A DNA stretch of 64,000 nucleotides. Source: Lepeophtheirus salmonis. Lineage: Eukaryota > Arthropoda > Copepoda > Siphonostomatoida > Caligidae. The notes under the pieces are model-generated. The model saw only the letters and a program-made list of their open reading frames with translations. It did no database searches and was not told where the DNA came from. Below are positions 12,967 through 25,325 of the stretch, piece by piece. Location: NCBI RefSeq assembly GCF_016086655.4, contig NC_052136.2:11346001-11410000 (forward strand), in the 5' to 3' direction. Position numbers and translations under genes: made by a program. Position 1 is the first letter of the stretch, and each line of letters begins with the position of its first letter.

Positions 12967-13554
12967 TTTTCTGTGGTTCCCAAAATCAAAAGAGAAATGT
13001 TTTTTCTTGATTAGATCATACCCTTCTTTAATATCTTCAACATAGTATACGTTTTTTTTTGCATCGTTGTTTTCAGTATTTGTATATGAATAATAATTTC
13101 AAATAAGATTAAGTGTGTGTTATTGTAAGTAAATCTTTTAAAATAACAGTTGATAATAGATCATGTATGGCCATTTAGTATGGCATAATATTTTAAGTTT
13201 TTTAATGTATTCATGTTTCATTGTTATAAGAGTAATGTACGAGTATAAAATTTAAATGTTCTGGGTGGATGTCAGTTGGGGCTGGTTGTAATAAATATAT
13301 TAGTATTATCAATCAATAAATAAAAATCCATATTCCTCTAAAATCAACTCTCGGAAGGGCGACTCAAGAAATGTATATGAATAGCTTCATAGATGTAATA
13401 TATCTGGAAAGGGAGAAAGTACATACTACAATTTACAGTAGAATAAATGCATCATGCATTAAAACTTCAATTAATTCCAAACAAGTTAACGTATTTCAAT
13501 GAAACATACATTGCTTGAAAGAGCTGTCAAGAGAATTTCTTTTTTGCTAGACGG

Positions 13555-14122
13555 TAAAGATTGTGGAAGAGAACAAGTGCACTGTTTTGATGATCAGGAA
13601 GACGCTTGAGGCTCATGGCACCAATGAATGGAAGCCTGGGAATAGGGATCTGAACAAAAAGCGATCGGAGGAGTTCATGAGTGTCTTTGTATTTAGGCAA
13701 ATCCTCAAATCTCGATGTGCAAGCTAGGAAAGAAGCACAACATTAGTGTAAGGGCGATCAGGAATGTCGTCAAAAACATGGACCTCAAGAGATACGTCTG
13801 CCAAAAAATTCAGCTTTTAAAAGTAACAATAAAGGTCTTCAGATTGACCAAGGCGAAAAACTAATAAATTAAATGAAGGGCAATTGATGAGTTGGACATT
13901 ATGGCCTCCTTCCTCACCATATTTGAACCCACTTGACTATTGGATTTGAGGAACTATTGAGGCCAAGGTCTGTGCTGTTCCCTAAAGAAATAAATACTAT
14001 AGAGCAGAATGCCTCTATTGAGGATGGCTATGTCTGATGAGTATGTCATCAGAGTGTGAAAGGTTTTTGGACCTCGTATAGAGGCTGCAATTTTAAGAAA
14101 TGAAGAAATGTTTTCCCAGTAA
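13555..14122 (+). pseudogene. Mariner-like transposase remnant
   Basis: Blocks of a mariner-family transposase lie in order with frameshifts between them. KIVEENKCTVLMIRKTLEAHG opens at about 13555. LGKKHNISVRAIRNVVKNMD lies at about 13726-13785, in the helix-turn-helix region. LWPPSSPYLNPLDYWI at about 13902-13950 is the signature around the third catalytic Asp, with Asp kept and a stop replacing the usual Trp. It is followed by GTIEAKVCAVP. After another shift, MSDEYVIRV and RIEAAI appear, with a stop at 14120-14122 matching the family C-terminus. The segment holding the first two catalytic Asp residues is missing, since only about 110 bases separate the DNA-binding part from the PPSSP block. 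GC content is higher than in the flanks, as is usual for mariner coding DNA here. No terminal repeats were identified. The minus-strand open frame at 13954-14151 is a shadow. Confidence 0.8.
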
Positions 14123-16316
14123 ATAAATTTGAAGGTACTAACCTGAATCACATTTGAACTCTCACTGATTTAGTTTATGTTGTCTGCTATGATACATTTT
14201 TCTTACGTACAAAAAACAATAGATCATATTGTGATCTTTATTGTACCTTCCAATTTTTCCCCCAAAAAAGCAACAGAAAAAAGGCTTATAATAAGTTTGT
14301 AGCAGGTAGCCAATTCTGAGCAACTATGAAATTATCATGTAATAGATAATGTGAATTGATCTCAGTAGCTTAGCAAGAACTAATTCGAATGCAACATACC
14401 AAGGTTTTGGAAGTGGTTAACCGTATTATATCTCCCAACATTTCCTTCTAAAGAAACCGGACCAAAAACCCGAGATCAGCTTGTAGTTAGCCAATTTATA
14501 CAAACTATCGGATCATTCCTTATTGGATAATTGTTGGGAATTGTTTACTGCACCTTCGCAAGAGGTAAATTTAACTTCAGCCGATCAACGTTCAGAACAA
14601 TTATAAGAAACAGAAAAATCTACAACTCACATCAAAATACAGTGTACATTTTATTGTTAATAGGTTAATGCCGTGAATTGTTCATTTGAGGCACAAAGAT
14701 ATGTGTCAGTATGTTATTACAATGTTTAATCGATGAAGAAAATATTTTTTTAAAGATGAATGATGGTATTTCCTAAATAAATTATATATATATATATGTA
14801 TTGTATATATTTATGTAAGCACATAGCCTTCACGTGTTATACACTTGAGGCTATAATATTTGATTAGGTATACAGCATGTAATTGTAGATATATGTATAA
14901 AAGTGGAATAGTTGTGCGCTAATGATTCCGTTTTCTTAATTAACATTAAAGATAAAACCATGGTATGAATACAAATCGTTGGATAAGCACAATGTAATGG
15001 AACAAATATATTTATTCCTCAGTTATTTTGGTATATTGTATATGTCTTTTGCAATCTGTCACTTGTTGAAGTAGATTTTACAATTTGGTAGGAGACAAAA
15101 AAGTAGAAACTCCATAGTCCTATTTTTCAATTATTAACTCAACTCTTTGGTTCAACAACACATCCTTTTTTTTACCTCCTTAGGTTTACCAAAGCACTAG
15201 TGAGGCATATTCCCAAAGAGAGATCAAATAGGACGAGTTGTATGGCGCGATATGAAACTGAAGCTAATGGGCCAGAAAATCCGCATATCTGATTTTTTAG
15301 AAGCAGAGTGAATCCAATCCATTTCAGAGCTAAAAAGTCATATTGATGGAATGTCTTTACCATTGACCTAAAAAATACTCCCAAATCACGCTTGGTAAAT
15401 ATTGTTGCTAATTTAATGTATTAATTTGAAGTAATGCTTTTAATTTTTAGCAAAGGGCATCGTCATCTTTTTATAAATTTATATTGAGCGAACGTATACT
15501 GAAATTATCATCTATTCAGTGGTTCACAAGGTTTTCAAGCTGTTTTACAGTCGATTCAGAATTTAGTCCTTAAGCAATAAAATATTTAAAGCAAAGAATA
15601 TAGAATCTCAACTATAGAGAAATAATTGTAACCATCATTATGGATGAACTATATTGGTAAGTTGCAGGAAATGAGGAAGTAAAGCGTACAATGACAGCTG
15701 CAAGATAATATTCTTGTTGATATTATACTATAAAATATTTACTACCTCATCAAGAAACTGATGGGTACTAATATTTTTCCAAAATTTGCATAAAGTTATG
15801 AAAATTTCATAGAAAAACTTTTACTATAAGAATAACAAATTATCCTCTGTTGAAACCCCTAAACTGATGCTCTAAGATTGTTTTAAATTAAAGATATATT
15901 GTTGATCAATGTCTTGTATTAATACAAGTATTTTTTAAATTTTAATTGATATTTAAAAGTTAAAAATGGATGGAACAGTTCAAAAAATAATACAAAATTT
16001 AAATAACGTAATTATTATAATGGTCCAACTGTTTATCATGTAATTAAATACGTTTTATTATTGGGGATTATTTTATACACAGTTCACTAAAGCCACCATG
16101 ATATAAAATAAATGTTAACTATGAAAGTATACAGAAAATTAGACCAAAAATATTTTTTGAGAAAAAAATAAAAAGGTTTTTTAGTTAATCGAATTATAAC
16201 ATAATTCATTATGTTATAATAGAAAGACATTTCTTATCAGATATTATAATTTTTAGCTTATAGATCTGTATTTTAATGTTATTTCATTTTTGTACAAATG
16301 CACTTCATAATACCCA
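14123..16316. other. AT-rich DNA, no recognised gene
   Basis: Holds an AT dinucleotide tract at 14782-14798. A 70-codon minus-strand open frame at 15172-15384 has locally lower AT content but no motif I recognise on either strand. Nothing else seen. Confidence 0.5.
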
Positions 16317-16378
16317 GAATCTATTTCTGGTTATTCTACATCCCTGCAGAATAGATAATACAGGGACATTTGCAACAC
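16317..16378 (+). repeat. Short dispersed repeat, copy 2
   Basis: Second copy of the repeat at 12345-12408, same orientation, sharing CTGGTTATT, TACATCC, TGCAGAATA and AGGGACA. No inverted ends or target duplication visible. Confidence 0.65.
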
Positions 16379-19300
16379 GTTTTAGAACTAACTTCTATGT
16401 ACCAAACCTTATTATATCTCAAATTAGTTAGTTTGAAACTTTGATAAAAAATATGGAATGATACTAGATACTAATCATTAATTTAAAATAAAGTGGCAGC
16501 AAAAACAATTAATTACTAAATACAATAAAATTGTAATATTGGTCATTTATGGCAAAATATCAGAAGTTGGAGAGTATGGCATTGATTGTTAAAAAGCAAT
16601 TGCAGTAGACTGGGGCTCTTAGTTTCTAATGGGGTTTTTAAAACAGTATTGAGGAACCTTTTTAATTTTTATGGACAAAGCTGGTTCCAATCTTAAATGG
16701 CTACATCCTCATTCAATACTAACAAGTCAGCTGTGAAATATAAATACATCACTTTTTGTGCCTTGGCAATTGAAAATTCAGAGAACTTCTTTTTGCTATG
16801 TCCGTCCTTACGAAAGTTACTTAAAAGAATAGAGGAGATTGAATAGCAATACTAAGACTCAATATCATAAAAGTTGATTAGTTTGGAACAACGGCGTCAA
16901 GTCATAATATAACATAGGAACAGTTATACACGTGAAATAAACGGATAAAAAGACAATAACTCAAGGGATGGAGACAATGATCAAGAAATTAAAATCATCG
17001 ATGGAGAGTTTTAATGAAAATGGAGTACTGAATTGTTAACAAACACTTTTTAACTTATTTTTTATTTCAAAAGATTTGTTTTTATTAAATATTTTGATTA
17101 ATTTTATTGTCTATTTTTTATTTTTACACGTGAGTTCTTTCTTCTTCATTAACAGGGTTATAAGCTGTCTTTATCATGGAATAAATTGTTTATCATAAAT
17201 TTTGAGTTTATTAAATATGTAAAAAAGTTTGGTAAATAAAGCAAAAATGTTACTCCTTCGAAAATGTACATTCATTCCTCAAAATATCTCCAAGAAAAGC
17301 TGAAAAAAATAATTGATTTTCTCCCAATAATTTACATTATCATATTATACAATTTTAAAGCAATTTGTAGCTGAAGCTTATTTTAATATTTTTAAGCAAA
17401 TAAAGCTTTGTCTCCGCTTTCCTTGAAGTATCATATAGTGTTTTGTTTTTTTCTTCTTTTTTTTGACACCAACCAATGTATTTACCAACTATTAATTGAC
17501 AAAATAATTCATAATGCAATAACTCAATTATCAAGTTTTTATAAATAATGGAACAGTAGAGTGTAACTAGTAACATAATTACCTACTGTGTTATAAAGTG
17601 CTTATCAATTTGTATTTTTCATCAATATTTCAAGTCGTTTTGACTTATTTATCCATTTCAAACCCTAAGACTTTTTTTGAGATCCAATTCACTACATATA
17701 CAACAAATATTTATTATTAGTAAAGTCCTTAATTAACAAGCCAGATGCATTTTTTTTTGTTAAGAAGTGGATCACATTCATTTAAAAAACAAAACATATA
17801 CGGCTTCCTATACATATTCTTCATCCTTAGCATAAAAATTATTTTAAACTGTAAAGGGATCCCAATTCTAATGCAGGAAGAACTCCATATTAAGTATAGA
17901 CATATGTATATTGTGTTAAGTACCTATATCTATTCTAAATCCTAGATATACGAGGGCGTGAAATAAATATTTTAATGAGATCATGCTTTGAAGAGGGGGA
18001 AAAAGGTTTCGGTATCGATTTTATCCTTTAGACGAATAGTTTGAAGAAATAACAATCTGTTATTTAAAAGAGACAATAAGACAACATTAAAATCATAATC
18101 TAATTACTAAATCTTAAAATCATTTAATAACTTGTCAATAAAACGTTTTTATGTGACGTTAGGATTGTTGATGATGGTCATATTGGGGAGCTAAATAGCT
18201 AATTTAAAAAAACAAAAAACTTTTACTCTTATTAAGGCATTAGTGATTTTCTGTAGTGTATTTTGATATCAAAATGGGATTTATAAATAAAAGGACTTGA
18301 ATCTTTTCTGTCTATCAATATTTCTAACGTCATACTCTAATATTTATTAAAATATGCTATTATTAGGGATGTAACGTTACCAAATTTTCAGCCCATTCCA
18401 GTTTTAATATCATCTGTATGAATGATTTCGATACCTTATTATGTATAAAGGAATTTCGTACCTTTTAAGAAAATTATTTGGCTTCTTAATATGTAACTTT
18501 TTATTAGTTATGGAAAGGATAAAAATATATAAACTTATCAATCATAATAAGTTGTTAATAAATTTTAATTTTAAAAAGTTAATTACTCTCCGTGCTCAAT
18601 AGTCAATTAATTAATGGTTGGCTCGTATTAGGGAATTTGACGCCACTCCTTTTTTAAATATTTAAAATGAACCTCTGCACCCCTTTGGCCTCTGATCTAA
18701 TTTCAACTGTCTCACTAGTTAAAAAAATACTTGCAACACAAACAAAAGACTATTTTGCATTATTTTACTGGTTTGGCCCACATAAGATCAAATGGTCTTA
18801 AACTGCCTCCAGTTCCTAACTGAGTTGTATATGCTTGTTTGCCCTAAAATTGAAATATGTATAAGCTAGTGCTCGAGTCTGGTCTTGTGTTTTTTTAATG
18901 ATCCAAGGGGGATACTGATGACTCAAACTTGACTCATAAAATATGGACTCGACTTCAATTCTATTATAAACAATATTACTCAACAAGCATACAAAAAAGA
19001 AAGTTTTATTGAAAAAATTACTTAATGGTTTCAGAGTAAACCGTTCAATGGATATTTTAACAATATAAAACTTTATTTTACATAATAATTGTTACATATC
19101 TATATTAGTAATGCAAAGTTTACCTGTCTGTCAGCTGTCTGTATAAAAACAGACATTGTGTGTGGTGTATATAGTGTACTTGATGTGGATCATAAACATA
19201 CATCGGCAAGAAAAAGTTTGGCAAAAAATATTTTTTTGCCATTTTAATCAATGGTTATGACTTCATCAATATTTTTTATTTTAACCCGATGAAAATTATT

Positions 19301-19469
19301 ATGCAAAAAATAGATCCATTAAATATTTTTTTATTATTTGTCTGTAAAAATCCAGCTGTTTTGGTCAGGCTTAATTTCATATGTAATGTTTCTTTCTGTC
19401 ATGTATAAGAGATTTGTAGTTAATTCCTTCAGAATGGTTATCATTCTATCCTAAACACATAACCCATTC
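16379..19469. other. AT-rich DNA with weak repeat-like patches
   Basis: No gene recognised. A segment from about 18366 begins GGGATGTAACGTTACC and resembles the style of hAT-type element ends. 18860-18960 repeats the word GACTC several times, as do patches near 28322 and 42720. Open frames of 66-73 codons at 17355-17945 show no motif. Confidence 0.45.
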
Positions 19470-19587
19470 CTTCTGGGAAGAGATTAATTCGAAGGAAGTT
19501 TGTTTTTCAACAAGACAAGGGCCCCAAACATACATCCAAGCTCTTCAAAGACTTATTGGAAAAGAAAGAAGTCTATAATATCTTATA
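19470..19587 (+). pseudogene. Tc1-like transposase fragment around the second catalytic Asp
   Basis: The plus strand encodes RRKFVFQQDKGPKHTSKLFK, followed by DLLEKKE and a stop. This is the Tc1 signature FVFQQDNDPKHTS, with the second catalytic Asp of the DD34E triad in FQQD at about 19506-19517. The short upstream segment SGKRLI fits the spacer before this motif in Tc1 proteins. Everything N-terminal and the final Glu region are absent. The stop lies about 45 bases before a strong hairpin at 19628-19743. The fragment is too short to place in a subfamily. Confidence 0.75.
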
Positions 19588-19627
19588 AATTACGCAATAA
19601 CCAGTTCAATCTTCTTATTATTATATT

Positions 19628-19743
19628 AACTGCTTAACAGACTTTTGACATTCTTACTGTTAGTTTTTCATGCATGGAAGGATGTCTTTCGTACCTATCA
19701 TGAAAAACTAACAGTAAAAATGGCAAAAGTCTGTTAAGCAGTT
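19628..19743. repeat. Strong hairpin: 45-nt inverted repeats, 26-nt loop
   Basis: The left arm 19628-19672 begins AACTGCTTAACAGACTTTTG. The right arm 19699-19743 is its reverse complement at 43 of 45 positions. The loop is 26 bases. Transcribed on either strand this would fold into a near-perfect stem. It could be a recent inverted duplication, a minimal foldback element or a small-RNA precursor; the sequence does not decide. Confidence 0.85.
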
Positions 19744-20374
19744 AGAGCAGCAAAGGAAGGACTTTTTGATAATGCTATTATTTAAGCAAAAAAAATTGTT
19801 CTTTTTACAAATAAATGTTTATACCATATTTAACCTTAATTTTTCTTCATTTTAATAGTTTAATTACTGTGTTACCTGATGATAAAGTCATAGGTAGTAA
19901 AAAAAAGAAATGAAATTCCATTGTTTTCCACACTTTTTTTTTTTGCTTGTATGTTTGATCCAATAAATAACAATGTAGTTGAATTAATAAATTAGTTGCA
20001 AGTGTGTGCATATACCATTGAATATATACTGTTAATAGTGCTCCCCTATTTAAGCCTTATAAATAATTTTTATAAAAAAATAATAATGTAGTTATATTAA
20101 TGAAATATTGCAGGAGTGTACATGTCTACAAGGATAACTGTTTCTGTTTATTTTTTTATTGCTCTTTTGTGTATATCTTAATTCATATGCATTTACAGTA
20201 AATGTTAAGATTTAAATTAAATATAAATCCAGGTATATTAATATGATTTTTTTTTTGTTTTCATTACTGAGAGCGTACTGGCTTTATTGATATTATAAAA
20301 TTGAGAACCAGAGGTAATGTAGTCAAGTTTTTTTTTTTTTTTTTTTCAAATAAATATGTCTACAGTTTGTGCGC

Positions 20375-20745
20375 TTATTATAAGTAATGAAAATTGGGAA
20401 TATTTTTTACCTCCCCTTGATTTTTATTTTTTTTGAGTTCTTAAACTGAAGAATGAATTTTCTTTTCCTAAGCCGTTTTCTTTATTATTTAATTCCTGAG
20501 GCGTGACACTTCATTTTATACTACATTTAATTATATTAAAAACCTGATTTAATATTTATGAGTCTCATAAAAGACAGAGAGTAGTAACCTTGAAGATTTT
20601 TTATAACTATAAGTCCTTGTTGGACTCAAAGTAGAATTGAAGATCGACTTCTAAATTATTATTGCCTAAGTTATAGTTTATTTCCTTCTCCCCCTCGTTT
20701 GAGCTGCTTGTAGCTGATCTAATGTCATATCATTGACAGTTAAGT
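20375..20745 (+). repeat. Inverted repeat arm A (outer, left)
   Basis: Matches the reverse complement of about 23705-24030. The best-kept parts are AATGAATTTTCTTTTC at 20451, GTCCTTGTTGGACTCA near 20612, AGTAGAATT with GATCGAC near 20630, and AGCTGATCT near 20712. Indels and a poly-T run at 20327-20345 mark the left edge. Similarity may continue weakly outward to about 20110, where GCAGGAGTGT recurs on the right side. Confidence 0.7.
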
Positions 20746-20849
20746 TACTCTTCTTCAAAACATTTTTCATATTGTTAGGGTTACCATGTTGATTAAATGT
20801 GGTTGTTATTTTTCATTTTGTTGAAATGTCCGGATTGCTGGGTCAAAAT

Positions 20850-21000
20850 CCGTTTCTATTGATAAAAAATACACTAAGCCAAGTTTCAGCGAAATCGAAA
20901 AATATTTAAAGGTACCTCAACAGCCTCAAATTTTTGAAAATTGATCTTTTTTTTTCCAAAAAAGTGAGTTCTTCAAAGTCAAATTATTATAAAATATTCA
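20850..21000 (+). repeat. Inverted repeat arm B (inner, left)
   Basis: Matches the reverse complement of about 22600-22750. Shared blocks in order are TATTGATAAAAAA, CAAGTTTC, GAAATCGAAAAATATT, GGTACCTCAACAGCCTCAAA and TTTTTCCAAAAAA, with small differences. This arm sits just inside arm A, and its partner just inside the partner of A. Confidence 0.7.
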
Positions 21001-21159
21001 TATTAATAAATGATTATTCTTTTTTATTATTATTAATAATAATAATATGTCTAAAGTACTAAGGTATACTAGATACAATTTTTTTTTTCGGAGTCTGGAT
21101 ATATCTTTTGATGATCTTCAACGACTTTCAATAAGATTTGAAGCTGCAGATCGTCAGTT

Positions 21160-21620
21160 AAAGTCATATTCGTACAATAAATATACAAACATCCCGGAAT
21201 TCTTGTTCCTGTTTAGAAGTTAATTTAAATTGTGACTTAAATAACCAAATTTTTAAACAATACAATACTTAAGACAACAAATGTTACAAATGGTGTATTG
21301 GATCGGGAGACATAAATATTATTCCACGTTTTGGAGTTCCACCAAGAAATATTATTGTGATTTCTAAAAATTATTTATTATAGTCTCTTAGAAGACTCTA
21401 CTGAAAATGATCGTTGGCAAAATTGATCATTTCTTATCGTATATCTTCAGTATAACCTGCTATTTCACTATTTACAGTTCCAGGATCGTAAATAGTTTTA
21501 TCTCTCATTTGCCACATTTTTTGTAGTGTAAAACCTCGGGAAAAATAGTATCTCCTATGCATGCATAAAAACCTGAGGTAATTATTAATTCCATAATGTG
21601 ATGCATACATGCAAACTGTA
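21160..21620 (-). pseudogene. Degenerate copy of a conserved uncharacterised animal protein
   Basis: One minus-strand frame can be followed for about 150 codons with scattered stops. It shows GYTEDIR then INFANDHF, LLRDYNK, FLEITIIFLGGTPKRGIIFM at about 21385-21320, PDPIHH, VLYCLKIWLFKSQFKLTSKQ at about 21280-21220 and FRDVCIFIVRI. I remember large uncharacterised proteins in arthropod and cnidarian genomes with the order RDDYRE..EL.IIFLGG.P.RG, then HHARWMAK, then KIW.F..QF.LT. This matches closely, except that HHARWMAK has decayed to HHL-stop-HLLS. Function is unknown to me. Multi-copy occurrence would suggest a link to mobile elements. Two nested pairs of inverted repeats surround it. Confidence 0.65.
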
Positions 21621-22599
21621 ATAACTTTTTATCAAACATTTTCTCTAATAAAACACAAGTTCCAGCTTTTCTACCTGTGTTTTAGCTAGTTGTATCAACC
21701 ACTTAGCTTTGATATTGTCTGCTACTCCCCATTAGAATGGACATTATTTACCATCCCAATAGATTACCAGAAGAATGTTACATTGGAAATATTTCTTAAC
21801 ATTAATTTAATACATAATTAGAAAAAAACATAATTCATATTCCATTCTCTTGCTACAAATAGTACTTGGGTTAAGAGCAAACTCATTAATATTCTCACCC
21901 ATACTCTTGACTGATTCTAATAATATAGAAGTAGCTTTTCGATTCGATTTGTGTGATCAAGAGCAAATGCAAATTATTGATTAATTATGGGTTTATTTCC
22001 TATTTTAAAATTTGATTGAGTAGATCCTATCTCTTCTCACTCCTTACAATTGTTGTTGTCTTCTGAATCAGAAGAAATTATAATAATTGTGGAAAAAAAG
22101 TATATTATCTTGCTTCTTTCTTTGATGAACTTGTTCTATTCTTTTGATTTTTCAGTTTTCCTTAACAAAAAGTTTTTTATTATTTGCAGTGTAAATTGCT
22201 ACTAAATATTCCTCAACTATTATTATTAACAATTATAATATGAGTATAGCTCCATGCCAAATGTGTTTAAATTGTAAACAAAAGTACTCCAGATGTGCAT
22301 ATCAGAAATGATGCTTCATAGAGGGCGCTTAGATATTGAGGACATCTTTGAAGGACTGATTAATGGGACTAGTTTAACCCAATAAAATCAAAACAAAAAT
22401 CATGTTTTGAAGAATGAAAATGGTGAAAATGTAAAAACATTGCACGCTACCCGTTATATATGTATTAGTTTTCTCTTCAAATGTTTTGCATGGTAATTCA
22501 AATCATATTTATTTTTTTCACAGAATTGCAAACAATATCTAAAAGTAAATTACGTCATCTTTAAAAAATATTTATTTTTTAAAAAGCTATATTGTGAGC

Positions 22600-22750
22600 T
22601 GTTTTTATGATAATCAAGGAAAAAGTCATTTTTTTGGAAAAAAATTGCAATTTTTAAAACTTTGAGGTCTTTGAGCTACCTCTTAATATTTTTCAATTTC
22701 AATGAAACTTTGCCAAATATATTTTTTTATCAATAAAAAAGCTCTATATT
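22600..22750 (-). repeat. Inverted repeat arm B' (inner, right)
   Basis: Reverse-complement partner of 20850-21000. The DNA between B and B' (about 1.6 kb) contains the degenerate uncharacterised protein on the minus strand and AT-rich sequence with an AAT/ATT run at 21026-21050. Confidence 0.7.
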
Positions 22751-23704
22751 AATATTAACTAAATATCCCATTTTGGACATCAAGTTACTTTGCTCTCGGT
22801 CCACAGTGTAATTTTTCAAAAAGTGACAAGTAAATTATATTATTCATTTAAGTTATTAGTGCATTTATCTGCTGATTTCTTCAACTGATTAAACAATGAT
22901 TTATTTCAAAAAATGAATTATGACCAGATATCCAAGTTTCATATCAACAACAATTTGTTTTCAAAAGAACCAAGCATTTAAATTATTAATTAACATGTTA
23001 ATAAAGTAAATATGAAACACATTTTTCATAAAAGCATGATTGAAAATTCTATCTAAAAAAATACTGATATAGGAAAAAAAAATAATTTTGGGGCTGCCAT
23101 CCAAATTAATCAATATGTTTTATTATGTTTTCCTTTGATCGTATAGATAAATATTTATTAGAAATAGGGGATTACATATAGGTATATATACATTTATATA
23201 TTATTTATCAATTTAATACACATATTCCATGTTATAGATAATTTCATCAGAATGACTATTAATAGATACAGATATTCCGACAAGGCTATTCCTTATTTGA
23301 AAAACAAAAACAACAACAAAAAAAACCATTAAAGATAAGTCAAAGAATCAATAGGATATGAATGTATATATTCCAAGTTGAAACATAACCCCATGTGATC
23401 TAACAAGTTGGCTTAAATCGATGCAGAAATATTACGCCCCTGAGTGTTAATAAATATATTAATAGATATGACTTACTCATTACACAAAAATATATATTTG
23501 ATGTTTTGTGACGTCATGCTTTTATCTCTATTTTTTTTGTTTTGTTGTGATGTGACAAGGCAGTGTGACAAAAGATAATTGGAAATCAAATCAGAGCAAT
23601 AGAGAGGGAAGGACAGGCATAAAGGAGACTTCATGTAGTGTTGAAAATCGTGTGTATTATGGGCATGTTAAAAAAAAACAAAAAAACAAAAATTAATATG
23701 GTAA
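22751..23704. other. AT-rich spacer between inverted arms
   Basis: No coding sequence recognised. It has no counterpart between arms A and B on the left, where the gap is only about 100 bases, so it is either an insertion here or a deletion there. Confidence 0.5.
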
Positions 23705-24030
23705 AACTGTCAAATTAAAGAATTATTTAATAGAGATCAGCTCTTACAAGGGAGGAGGGGAAGAAAAAAATAAACAAAAGTGTGGGCAAGAATTACTCCG
23801 CTGTCGATCTTTAATTCTACTCTGAGTCCAACAAGGACTCAGAGTTATAACTCTGCATTAATCAATTAGGTTTTGAATATAATTGAATATATTTAGGAAA
23901 GGAAGTTCACTACTTAGGTACGAAATAATGATGAAAACTGCTAATGAAAAGAAAATTCATTTTTCAGATTCCCAATTCTAAAACAACGGGCCACCTAAAA
24001 AATTGACACGATTTTCATCACTACGTATAT
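23705..24030 (-). repeat. Inverted repeat arm A' (outer, right)
   Basis: Reverse-complement partner of 20375-20745. Anchors are AGTCCAACAAGGACT near 23826, TCGATCTTTAATTCTACT near 23806 and GAAAAGAAAATTCATTTTTC near 23947. A 60-codon open frame at 23995-24177 on the minus strand has no recognisable content. Confidence 0.7.
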
Positions 24031-24490
24031 GTATAAATATTTATTTAGATAGGCATAATACCCGACAGTAACACTCCTGCCTGGATATTTACATTTGACA
24101 ATATTAAACAGTTTACTCTTTATCATACATATATAATCAGGCTTAAAAAAACTGAGGGGATGGAGAGGGAGGGGCACAACTTAGTCACAATACACCCCAA
24201 TTTTCATGCCAGCGACGTCCTTTTTTATGTTAAAAAATTCACGACGATATGTCAATAACATAAAAATGTACTATATATTTGGTTGTCAACTGTCGATTTG
24301 TCTGTTTCTTTATCTCTTAGCAGTGTTCCTAACGTTGAATGGGTGAATTTGAATTAGCTGTTGTTTAGCTGAGAAAAATTGCCAACAATCGCAGTATAAA
24401 ATTTCCAGAGTTGGAGAAGAATAGGCTAACTAAAAACTGATTTTTAATCTTTTATCCTCTTTCTTTTAAAGAAAGCTACTAGATGCAATA
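24031..24490. other. AT-rich DNA without recognisable genes
   Basis: Sits between the outer inverted arm and the next mariner element. Weak outward continuation of the arm to about 24100 is possible. Nothing else seen. Confidence 0.45.
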
Positions 24491-25325
24491 TACCAAGTGG
24501 TCCATTGAAATCTAAACACTTACGTATTCAATAATTAATGAAAGTTGAGTGATAAAATTAATTCATATTTTGATCATTAAAACATAAAAAATTATTTACA
24601 AAAAAAAAAAAAAAAACCCCAAGTTCTCCAGAATGTACAAGTCGAGAAAAATTACATCTGAACGTAATAGACAAATTTCCATTCGTGCATTTTAAGCAAT
24701 TAGGCGTCTCCACGACCACCGTTTACACCGTCAGCCAGTCTGAAACGTTGGAAACAGGCCCTATCAAAAGGCCAAAATGACTCGGAGGAGTTGAGGAAAA
24801 TAGTTCAGGCCAATGTCCTCAGGTCCATGTGGACCCATGCGAGAGATCTCGGGGTTTCACACCAGATCATCCAGAGAACTATAAAAAAGTGATTGGAAAG
24901 AGCCTTGTGATGGCGGAGATGCCACTTTTGACACCAAATCCATCTCCTTCGTTCCATGTCCCTTTTGAATGAGTTTTGAATTGGTCTTTTGAGTTATTTC
25001 GAACTCTTTTGTCCCCCCTCCCCCGCTATTATGCTAGGGGAAGGCCTGCAGTGTTCGTCATCCAAACACCGAGGCCCTCAAAGCTACTGTGAACCAGTTC
25101 TGGGACACCAGGACAGGTGAATACATCCACAGTGGGTGACAGACCTTTTGCTGCCTCCTGGAAGCCATCAGTGCCGATAAGGGTGTCAGCTTTAATGATT
25201 AAGAGAGCTCAAATACAAATATATTTATAGTATTAATTTTGTTGAATTTATATTGTTAAACATTAAATTTTATCTTTTTGAAGTTTAAAATTCAAAGTGT
25301 ACAGATTTAAATGGATCACTTGGTA
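24491..25325 (+). mobile_element. TA-flanked mariner-type element, complete ends, dead
   Basis: The left end TACCAAGTGGTCCATTGAAA and the right end (25304-25325, reverse complement TACCAAGTGATCCATTTAAA) form 22-base terminal inverted repeats with two mismatches. TA lies at both extremities, the hallmark of Tc1/mariner insertion. The 835-bp element carries a broken transposase between about 24625 and 25203. A poly-A run at 24599-24616 follows the left non-coding part. The terminal 100-130 bases at each end match the 262-bp element at 34844-35105, so the two belong to one family. Confidence 0.85.
24625..25203 (+). pseudogene. Broken transposase of the 24491 element
   Basis: The left part encodes VSTTTVYTVSQSETLETG and then GPIKRPK, resembling the helix-turn-helix and linker of Tc1/mariner proteins (the usual linker reads like D-R-P-K-S-G-R-P). 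It continues with pieces such as VIGKSLVMAEMPLLT in shifted frames. The right part, from about 25068, reads NTEALKATVNQFWDT, then GEYIHSG, a stop, LLEAISADKGVSFND and a stop at 25200. This corresponds to the usual mariner C-terminus, in which NTExLKAAVNxxWD is followed by a basic helix and ...EAIIAAEGG. The catalytic core between roughly 24960 and 25060 is gone, including the SPDLNPLD region. Several stops and shifts make it inactive. Confidence 0.75.
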
